This document shows positions 1 to 5,168 of a DNA stretch of 5,168 nucleotides, piece after piece. Under the pieces are notes generated by a model. It saw nothing but the letters and a program-made list of their open reading frames with translations. It was not told the DNA's origin and did not search any database. The stretch covers positions 1 through 5,168 of the forward strand of contig JAZQOJ010000185.1 in assembly GCA_045627805.1 (NCBI GenBank), written 5' to 3'. The first letter of the stretch is position 1; the number at the start of each line of letters is the position of its first letter. The DNA is from UBA1756 sp045627805 (GTDB lineage Bacteria; Bacteroidota; Bacteroidia; Bacteroidales; WCHB1-69). The position numbers and the translations under genes are program-made.

Positions 1-180
1 ACCTTCCTGAAAGGAACGGGAAGCTACAATCAGCAGGATACGGAGGTGCTGCTCATCGTGGCGCACCGTACCGACAAGGCGCAAATCATCCGCATCATCA
101 AGGAGGTTGACAGCCGCGCGTTCACTTCCGTGTCGAAGGTGCAGAGCGTGTTCGGGCAGAATTTCGAACAGCTGAGGTAG
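1..180 (+). CDS. YitT-family membrane protein, C-terminal DUF2179 domain (5' part outside window)
   Basis: Only the last 59 codons are present, ending at a TAG stop; the start and the membrane-spanning part lie left of the window. The visible protein runs T-F-L-K-G-T-G-S-Y, then a beta-strand-like E-V-L-L-I-V-A, then I-I-R-I-I-K-E-V-D-S-R-A-F and the closing V-x-S-V-F-G-Q-N-F. This pattern (glycine turn, hydrophobic strand, helix, then 'VDxxAF' and 'V.G..F') is what I know of the DUF2179 domain that forms the cytoplasmic C-terminus of YitT/DUF161 proteins, which usually have about five or six membrane helices ahead of it. The transported substrate, if any, is not established for the family. 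It is the only + strand gene here and runs convergently towards the ferritin. No clear intrinsic terminator follows its stop; the palindrome at 621-652 could end its transcript only after about 440 untranslated bases. Confidence 0.8.
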   Translation, partial: TFLKGTGSYNQQDTEVLLIVAHRTDKAQIIRIIKEVDSRAFTSVSKVQSVFGQNFEQLR

Positions 181-620
181 CTTGCTCGAATGGGCGAAGG
201 CAGCGGGGAAATGTCGTTGCAACGTATGTGGGGACCTGCGGTTGTGCGCAGAGCTGGCTTGTTGCGCCGTGAATGGTCGAGGTGGCGCACCGCAGCGTTA
301 GGGATTGAAGCACATTTATGAGCGGATTGGGTGGAACGGGTGAAGGAATGAAAGGGCGAAGAAAGGAATGTTGCGAAGCTTGATTGAACTGCCAGGGCGA
401 TGAGCGAAATTAGTGCGGAAAGCCCGACGGCGACCTGTGGGAGCCGGAACGCCCAAATCATAATCCGCGAAATGAAAATGTAGCAAAATAATCTGAATAT
501 CTGGTCCATTCGTCTGTTTACTCGCATAACCGTTTCAACTACTCACAATTACCATTATGCGAACGTCTTGCGCAAAGCATTTACGCATTCACACGATGAA
601 AGGGGATAATTCCAAATAAA
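181..620. other. Gene-free convergent intergenic region (440 bases)
   Basis: I see no believable protein gene between the YitT stop and the ferritin terminator. The one long open frame, on the minus strand from 527 to 30, runs antisense through the YitT coding end. Past a hydrophobic N-terminus it is an Arg/Ser/Pro-rich sequence with no family resemblance, so I treat it as chance. The region splits in composition. Bases 181-460 are GC-rich and strongly G+A-biased on the + strand, with short hairpins. Bases 461-620 are AT-rich; the only structure noticed there is an 8-base inverted repeat (522-529 with 555-562). Confidence 0.6.
281..459 (+). other. Possible dispersed non-coding element (structured RNA or repeat)
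   Basis: Two blocks stand out: 281-311, containing GCGTTAGGGATTGAAGC, and 415-459, containing GCGGAAAGCCCGACGGC and ending GAACGCCCAAATC. From memory, similar paired blocks recur between genes in several Bacteroidales genomes with variable sequence between them; I cannot verify this here. Local structure is visible: GGTG-GCG-CACC (281-291) is a perfect 4-bp hairpin. CGGC (428-431) pairs with GCCG (443-446), with CC (434-435) and GG (440-441) inside. Outside the proposed borders, CTGCG (236-240) pairs with CGCAG (247-251), and TGCGCC (263-268) can pair with GGCGCA (284-289), which competes with the 281-291 hairpin. The spacer is purine-rich and repeats AAGGAATG at 343-350 and 363-370. Borders, strand and function are guesses, and no named RNA family is assigned. 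Confidence 0.3.
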
Positions 621-652
621 AAAAGAGGATGGTCGGCCGATCATCCTCTTTT
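614..652 (-). terminator. Intrinsic terminator of the ferritin gene
   Basis: On the minus strand the stem AAAAGAGGATG (652-642) pairs with CATCCTCTTTT (631-621). The stem can continue inwards after one A-C mismatch (641/632) with T-A and C-G pairs around a GGCC centre. It is followed by a T-rich run (seven T, then A, then three T, 624-614). It starts 17 bases past the ferritin stop, which is ideal placement. Read on the + strand the same palindrome is followed by only four T (649-652), so it could be a weaker terminator for the convergent YitT transcript. Confidence 0.9.
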
Positions 653-668
653 GCTTTGTACGCTTGAA

Positions 669-1187
669 TTATTCAGCGGCGGGGAGGGTGGCGTCAACGA
701 AAACGCGGGCGCTCAACTCCTTGTCGAGCGTGTAGAGAGCGGCTGGATCTTTCTCAATCATTTTCAGCTTGTTGAGAAGTTCTTCGGCGGTGGCTTCCTC
801 TTCCACTTGCTCGTCGATGTACCAGTTCAGGAAATTGATGGTGGCGTAGTCGCGGAGTTCGTGGGCGGTGTCCATCAGGCCGTTGATCAAAGAGGTTACC
901 TTGCGTTCGTGGTTGAGCGTGGCCTGGAAAGCGTCGGCGGCCGATTTCCAAGCGGTATCGACCTTGGCGATGGGTTTCAGTTTCACTTCGCCGCCTCTTT
1001 CGTGAATGTAGCGGAACATTTTCATACCGTGGCTGATTTCCTCCTGGTACTGAACGTACATCCAGTTGGCGAAGCCGGGCAGGTTCTTCTGGGTGAACCA
1101 GGCCGACATACTCAGGTAAAGGTAAGCTGACCAGAATTCCGCATTGATTTGGTCATTGATTTCGTTTTGCATTCTTTCGTTAATCAT
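669..1187 (-). CDS. ftnA: Bacterial non-haem ferritin (FtnA type)
   Basis: This is a 172-residue cytoplasmic iron-storage protein (E. coli FtnA is 165). Subunits of the family assemble into a 24-mer shell that oxidises Fe(II) and stores it as a ferric mineral. All ferroxidase ligands fall at the FtnA positions: E17 (in AEFWSAYLYL), E50 and H53 (in EEISHG) for the A site; E94 (in NHERK), Q127 and E130 for the B site; and E49, E126 and E129 for the bacterial C site. Y24 and W122, which take part in electron transfer in FtnA, are also present. There is no haem-ligand signature of bacterioferritin, and the length is too great for Dps. The ATG at 1187 puts E17 at its expected number. Upstream is A/T-rich with no Shine-Dalgarno, as is common in Bacteroidota. 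It lies 71 bases after the M16 peptidase on the same strand with no terminator between, so read-through is possible; a strong terminator follows. Confidence 0.96.
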   Translation of the reverse strand: MINERMQNEINDQINAEFWSAYLYLSMSAWFTQKNLPGFANWMYVQYQEEISHGMKMFRYIHERGGEVKLKPIAKVDTAWKSAADAFQATLNHERKVTSLINGLMDTAHELRDYATINFLNWYIDEQVEEEATAEELLNKLKMIEKDPAALYTLDKELSARVFVDATLPAAE

Positions 1188-1258
1188 AGTTGTAAATTTT
1201 AAAAGGTTGTTTATTTAATAAATGATTAAGTATGTGAATTGTTCAATGAAAAATCAAA

Positions 1259-4174
1259 TTAATATCCGAAAATGTCTTCCAGTTTGAGCCGCGTAACCGG
1301 ACCGAAGAGTTCCTCCACTTTTTCCAGGTCCACTTCGCCGTCTTTTGCAAGAAGCATATATTTTTTTGGCTGATTTTTGATGTACTGCCCGTTGAATTTC
1401 ACCACGTCGTCGAGGGTGAACGAATTGATTTGCCCGTAGATGTCGCGGCGCGAGTCGTAGTCGTAGCCCCTTTTCCTGTTGTTGAGATAGGTGCTGAGGA
1501 TTTTCATTTTGGTGATTCTGTTGGTGGCGATGCTGGCGCGTGCCGACTTCTGTGCGAGTTCGAAGGCGGGCTTCGACACGGGCATTTCGTTGAAAAGTTC
1601 GTCGAATGCGGTCCACGCATCGGTCACCTTGTCGTTTTGAGTGCCGATGAACGAGTAGTTGTAGGCATAGTCGTCGGCTTCGGAAGGGAGGATGAACGAC
1701 GACTGGGCGGTGTAGGCCAGCGAGCGTTTCTCACGCATTTCCTGAAAGACGATGGCGTTCATACCGCCGCCGAAATAGCTGTTGTACATTGTTGAAATGG
1801 GGAGCAGTTCCTTGGAGAACAGTGGCCCGCGCGAGTAGGTGACCAAGCGCGCCTGCTTGGCGGTGTAGGGCACGTAGTAAACTTCGTTTCTGGTCACTTC
1901 TTGTTTCTCGAATTGAGCGTGTACGGGTGCTTCCGCAAAGGTCTTGGGCGCGCCATAATACTTTTTAAACGTGCCGCAAAGTTCTTTCGCACTCAAAGGA
2001 CCATAGTAAACGATTTCCGGCTGGCAATCGAGAATGGAGGCCATCTCTTTCAACACATCTTCTGCGGAAAGTTTTTCCAATTCATTGGGTTTCAGGGAGT
2101 AATTGACCAATTCCTTGCCGTATTCGACATAAATTCGCAATGCGGCGAGCACTTTGTCTTGCACGTGCTTGGCATCTTCCATTGCTTTGATGCGGTTCTC
2201 GATGAGTTGTTTGAACGCCTCTTCGTCGGCTTTGGGATGGCGCACCAGCTGCATCATCAGGGCGAACGCCTGATTGAAGTTCTCGCTCAATCCCTTGAGA
2301 ATCAGGTAGCTTTTCTCGTCGGAACAGGTCATTCTGAAGGTGCAGGCCATTTTGAAGAATTCGCTGTGCACCTTTTCGGCAGAAAGTTGGTCGGTGCCCA
2401 GATAGTTGAGGTAGCTGGCGGCGATGGGAAGGGTGCGGAGCGCCATTTCGCCCGCGGGCAGCGCAATGGAAAGCTGGAAGGTTTCGTTTTCGGTGTTTTT
2501 CACGCACATCACTTCCAGATTTCCGGATTTCTTGCGTTCAAACTGCGTGCCAAAATCCACAAAAACGGGCTCTATTTCATTGACTTTCTGATTTTTGATT
2601 TCCGAATAGAAGGACGACTCGGCGTCGCGGTTGATTTGGATGGGGGTGATGGCGGGTTTGGGAACGGACTTTACTTCCTGCGGCTTGTTTTGGCGTTTGT
2701 AAACGACGACCGCTTGCGACGGGTCGCAGAAATCATTGGCGAATTTCACGATGTCGTCGATGGTGATATTTTCGTACCGGCTGGTCTCGTGACAGGCGGT
2801 CTCCCAGGGGATTCCGTCGGTGAAAGAGGACAGCAGCTTGTTTGCGCGGCCGGAGTTGCTTTCCAGCTGGTTCATCTCCTTCAGCCGGATGTTGTTGATG
2901 GCGGCGGTCAGCAATTCCTTATCGAAATCGCCCTTGCGCAAGAGGTCTAACTGTTTCAACAGCAAGTCTTTCACATCTTCCAACGACTGTCCCGGCCTTG
3001 GTTTTCCCGTGAGCACGAGAGCCGAGTTGTCGCACAGGACATAAGGATACGAAGAAGCGGATGCTGTAAGTTGTTTCTGATTGATATTCAAGTCAATAAG
3101 ACCGGATTTGCCATTGCTCAGCACTTGGTCAAGCATTTTGAGGATGGGCTGTCTCTCGTGATTGGCGGGCATATTAAGGGGAAAGGCGATGGTGACGAAG
3201 GCCGCTTCCTGTCCGTCCACTTCGATGGTGGTGCCAGGGGTTCTCTCCCATTGGAAGTGTTCGAGTTCCTCTCTTTCCGGATCTCTCTGGGGTGCGATGT
3301 CGCCAAAATATTTTTCAATGATGCCGATGGCTTCCGTCGGATCAAAGTCGCCGGCGAGGCAGATGGCCATATTGGCGGGAACGTAATGTTTGCGGATGAA
3401 CTCGCGGATGTTGGCGATGGAAGGGTTCTTCAGGTGCTCGGCTTCGCCCAGTGTGGTTTGCTGTCCGTAGGGGTGTTTCGGGAAGAGCGCGGCAAGGAGT
3501 GCCTCGTTGGCTCGGCGGCTGTCGTTGGCCAACGAGCGGTTCTTCTCCTCATAAACCGTTTCCAGTTCTGTGTGAAACAGTCGGATAACCGGATCCTTGA
3601 AACGTTCGCTCTGTATCATTGCCCAGTTGCTCAGCTGGTTGGAAGGAATGTCTTCGGTGAAAACGGTGTTGTCGTTGGAAGTCCAGGCATTAGTGCCGGT
3701 CGAACCGATGAGTTTCATCAGTTTCACGTATTCGTTGGGGATGGCGTAACCGCTGGCGAGGTACGAGAGACTGTCGATCTGGTGGTAGATTTCGGCGCGG
3801 CGCGTGTCGTTGGTTTCCGCGCGATAAACTTCAAAAAGCGCTTCGATTTGGTTGAGCAGCGGCTCTTCTTTCTCCCAGTCGAGCGTGCCAATTTTGGAAG
3901 TCCCTTTGAACATCAGGTGCTCGAGGTAATGGGCGAGCCCCGTGGTTTCGGCTGGGTCGTTTTTGCTGCCAATGCGGACAGCAATGAACGTCTGTATTCT
4001 CGGAACATCCTTATACACAGACATATAAACCTTCAATCCGTTGTCCAGGGTGTAAATCCGGGCTCCATAGGGGTCGTTGGCGACGCTCTCGTAGCGGCGG
4101 GTCTGCTGACCTTGCACGGAGAGTGTAAAGGCGCAGACGAGGGAAAGGAAAAGGGCGAGGATTATTTTCTTCAT
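1259..4174 (-). CDS. Secreted two-half M16 (insulinase/pitrilysin-like) zinc metallopeptidase
   Basis: A 971-residue protein with a Sec signal peptide (KK followed by a hydrophobic core, likely cut near V20-Q-G22), so periplasmic. It has no lipobox: C14 is preceded by V. The inverted zinc motif is H82-Y-L-E85-H86. The third zinc ligand should be a glutamate in E203-L-E-T-V-Y-E209-E. A charged helical segment (about 98-150) lengthens the spacing beyond the roughly 75 residues usual in pitrilysins. H-P-Y at 234-236 and HYVPANMAICLAGDFD at 263-278 are typical of the family. The C-terminal half lacks HxxEH but keeps a glycine-rich loop (F-G-G-G-M-N) and R814 and Y821, spaced like substrate-binding R824 and Y831 of insulin-degrading enzyme. 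This is the usual active-half plus inactive-half clamshell that degrades peptides. The ATG at 4174 is preferred over an in-frame GTG at 4213, which lies upstream of the promoter box and would put 13 residues ahead of the signal peptide. The substrate is unknown. Confidence 0.93.
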   Translation of the reverse strand: MKKIILALFLSLVCAFTLSVQGQQTRRYESVANDPYGARIYTLDNGLKVYMSVYKDVPRIQTFIAVRIGSKNDPAETTGLAHYLEHLMFKGTSKIGTLDWEKEEPLLNQIEALFEVYRAETNDTRRAEIYHQIDSLSYLASGYAIPNEYVKLMKLIGSTGTNAWTSNDNTVFTEDIPSNQLSNWAMIQSERFKDPVIRLFHTELETVYEEKNRSLANDSRRANEALLAALFPKHPYGQQTTLGEAEHLKNPSIANIREFIRKHYVPANMAICLAGDFDPTEAIGIIEKYFGDIAPQRDPEREELEHFQWERTPGTTIEVDGQEAAFVTIAFPLNMPANHERQPILKMLDQVLSNGKSGLIDLNINQKQLTASASSYPYVLCDNSALVLTGKPRPGQSLEDVKDLLLKQLDLLRKGDFDKELLTAAINNIRLKEMNQLESNSGRANKLLSSFTDGIPWETACHETSRYENITIDDIVKFANDFCDPSQAVVVYKRQNKPQEVKSVPKPAITPIQINRDAESSFYSEIKNQKVNEIEPVFVDFGTQFERKKSGNLEVMCVKNTENETFQLSIALPAGEMALRTLPIAASYLNYLGTDQLSAEKVHSEFFKMACTFRMTCSDEKSYLILKGLSENFNQAFALMMQLVRHPKADEEAFKQLIENRIKAMEDAKHVQDKVLAALRIYVEYGKELVNYSLKPNELEKLSAEDVLKEMASILDCQPEIVYYGPLSAKELCGTFKKYYGAPKTFAEAPVHAQFEKQEVTRNEVYYVPYTAKQARLVTYSRGPLFSKELLPISTMYNSYFGGGMNAIVFQEMREKRSLAYTAQSSFILPSEADDYAYNYSFIGTQNDKVTDAWTAFDELFNEMPVSKPAFELAQKSARASIATNRITKMKILSTYLNNRKRGYDYDSRRDIYGQINSFTLDDVVKFNGQYIKNQPKKYMLLAKDGEVDLEKVEELFGPVTRLKLEDIFGY

Positions 4175-4193
4175 ATTGTAAAATTTGGACTGG

Positions 4194-4201
4194 CAAAAGT
4201 A
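4194..4201 (-). promoter_or_regulatory. Bacteroidota-type -7 promoter box for the M16 peptidase
   Basis: The minus strand reads TACTTTTG, an exact match to the Bacteroidota sigma-ABfr -7 consensus TAnnTTTG, 19 bases ahead of the ATG at 4174. Transcription would start near 4188 and give a very short leader. No good TTTG -33 element is seen at the usual spacing; that area is occupied by the kamA terminator. An eight-base match could arise by chance, but its placement between a terminator and a signal-peptide start favours it. Confidence 0.6.
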
Positions 4202-4214
4202 CAAAATTTTCACG

Positions 4215-4242
4215 AAAAAATCCGCCCATTTCTGAGCGGATT
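4215..4242 (-). terminator. Intrinsic terminator of kamA
   Basis: On the minus strand AATCCGC (4242-4236) pairs perfectly with GCGGATT (4225-4219) around a 10-base loop. The run of six T at 4220-4215 overlaps the end of the stem. It begins 40 bases past the kamA stop. It should separate kamA transcription from the peptidase gene, whose promoter box starts 13 bases further on. Confidence 0.85.
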
Positions 4243-4282
4243 GGATGATTTGAATCCGTACGAGACGGATGTTTCACGCAGA

Positions 4283-5168
4283 TTATTTCGTGTGACGTTT
4301 TTTGCGTTCGAGGTCTTGCGGTTCCAAAGAGAGGTGTTCGCCGCGGAGCAGGGAAGCGACGCCTTCGGCGTGCGGGTTCTGCTTGCATTTTTCGCAGTGG
4401 CATTCATCCTTGTAGTCAGACGGCTCGGTGTAAGTGGTGATGACGCCTTCGAAGTTTCTCAGAATCACTTTGTTAGGACTTTGTGAGATGACGTAGTTGG
4501 GCATAACGGGGGTTTTGCCGCCGCCGCCAGGAGCGTCAACCACGAAGGTGGGAACGGCGTAGCCGGAAGTATGTCCGCGGAGGTTTTCAATAATTTCGAT
4601 ACCCTTTGAAACGGGGGTGCGGAAATGTTCGAGCCCCATTGAAAGGTCGCACTGGTAGATGTAGTAAGGACGAACACGGATCTTAACGAGTCCCTGAACC
4701 AGCGTTTTCATCACGTGAACGCAGTCGTTGACACCGCGGAGCAATACCGACTGGTTGCCGAGCGGGATGCCGGCGTTGGCCAGTTTGGCGCAGGCCTCAG
4801 TTGATTCGGGCGTGATTTCGTTGGGATGGTTGAAATGCGTATTGACCCAGATCGGATGGTATTTCTTGAGCATATTGCAGAGGTTGTCGGTGATGCGCTG
4901 CGGGCAAACCACGGGAACGCGTGTGCCGAGGCGAATGATTTCAACGTGCGGGATAGCGCGCAGGCGCTGGATGATGGATTCCAGCACATCGTCGTTGACC
5001 ATCAGGGCGTCGCCGCCAGAGAGAAGCACGTCGCGCACTTGCGGGGTGCGGGCGATGTAGTCAATGGCCTTCTGTATGCGGTCGGCTGGCATCTGGCAGT
5101 CGTGCTGGCCAGCGAACCGGCGGCGGGTGCAGTGACGGCAGTACATTGAGCACTGGTCAGTGATGAGC
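4283..5168 (-). CDS. kamA: L-lysine 2,3-aminomutase, radical SAM/PLP enzyme (N-terminus outside window)
   Basis: It interconverts L-lysine and L-beta-lysine, the first step of lysine fermentation to acetate and butyrate, in the cytoplasm. The reading frame continues past the ATG at 5146 to the window edge (L-I-T-D-Q-C-S ahead of it), so that ATG is internal; about 294 codons are visible and roughly 120 should be missing, given about 416 in the Clostridium subterminale enzyme. The radical SAM cluster motif C-S-M-Y-C-R-H-C is at 5152-5129, followed by T-R with the arginine that binds the substrate carboxylate. By alignment from memory to the clostridial enzyme, the PLP lysine (K337) is in P-G-G-G-G-K. 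The lysine-recognising aspartates D293 (Y-Q-C-D-L) and D330 (V-V-D-A-P) are both kept, and the structural zinc cysteines are in N-D-C-V-H and C-H-C-E-K-C. These aspartates argue against glutamate 2,3-aminomutase. It ends in TAA, followed by its own terminator. Confidence 0.96.
   Translation of the reverse strand, partial: LITDQCSMYCRHCTRRRFAGQHDCQMPADRIQKAIDYIARTPQVRDVLLSGGDALMVNDDVLESIIQRLRAIPHVEIIRLGTRVPVVCPQRITDNLCNMLKKYHPIWVNTHFNHPNEITPESTEACAKLANAGIPLGNQSVLLRGVNDCVHVMKTLVQGLVKIRVRPYYIYQCDLSMGLEHFRTPVSKGIEIIENLRGHTSGYAVPTFVVDAPGGGGKTPVMPNYVISQSPNKVILRNFEGVITTYTEPSDYKDECHCEKCKQNPHAEGVASLLRGEHLSLEPQDLERKKRHTK

Noticed and set aside
30..527. 165-codon minus-strand open frame with a hydrophobic N-terminus
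   Set aside because: It runs antisense through the well-supported end of the YitT gene, its later part is Arg/Ser/Pro-rich with no family resemblance, and it has no promoter-like context.
1255..1262. Possible -7 box TTAATTTG for the ferritin on the minus strand
   Set aside because: It has one mismatch to TAnnTTTG, overlaps the peptidase stop codon and lacks a TTG element at the right upstream spacing; too weak to annotate.
1901..2950. 349-codon + strand open frame
   Set aside because: It lies fully antisense inside the M16 peptidase gene, is rich in Phe/Gly/His/Val as expected from reading the complement, and has no recognisable domain.
4175..4213. Upstream GTG start (4213) giving a 984-residue M16 peptidase
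   Set aside because: The GTG lies upstream of the -7 box and would add 13 residues in front of a textbook signal peptide that begins at the ATG at 4174.
3071..4486. 471-codon + strand open frame
   Set aside because: It is antisense to the M16 gene and the end of kamA and crosses the terminator and promoter between them. The protein shows no motif; it is a codon-usage shadow of the two real genes.
4826..5149. 107-codon + strand open frame
   Set aside because: It is antisense to the conserved radical SAM core of kamA and has no motif of its own.

Overview
The window looks like an ordinary chromosomal stretch from an anaerobic member of the Bacteroidota, most likely a Bacteroidales. The evidence is indirect: a Bacteroidota-type -7 box (TAnnTTTG) precedes the M16 peptidase gene, neither start codon that lies in the window has a Shine-Dalgarno sequence, and the gene content (YitT/DUF2179 protein, FtnA-type ferritin, long two-half M16 peptidase, lysine 2,3-aminomutase) fits that group. 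No rRNA, tRNA, CRISPR array, insertion sequence or phage gene was seen.

Layout. At the left edge, bases 1-180 on the + strand hold the last 59 codons of a YitT-family membrane protein. Bases 181-620 have no believable gene. The first part (about 181-460) is G+A-rich on the + strand, carries several short hairpins and may be a dispersed non-coding element; the rest is AT-rich and featureless. A strong intrinsic terminator (614-652) then closes the minus-strand block. That block reads right to left: partial kamA (4283 to the right edge), its own terminator (4215-4242), a promoter box (4194-4201), a secreted 971-residue M16 zinc peptidase (4174-1259), a 71-base gap with no terminator, and a 172-residue ferritin (1187-669).

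How the parts may work together. KamA makes L-beta-lysine, the entry step of lysine fermentation. It appears to be transcriptionally separated from the peptidase by a terminator. The peptidase and ferritin are co-oriented with nothing visible to stop transcription between them, so they may be partly co-transcribed. Periplasmic peptide digestion, intracellular iron storage and lysine catabolism would suit an amino-acid-fermenting anaerobe, but a direct functional link is only inference. I found no convincing undescribed system; the least explained part is the non-coding stretch at 181-460.
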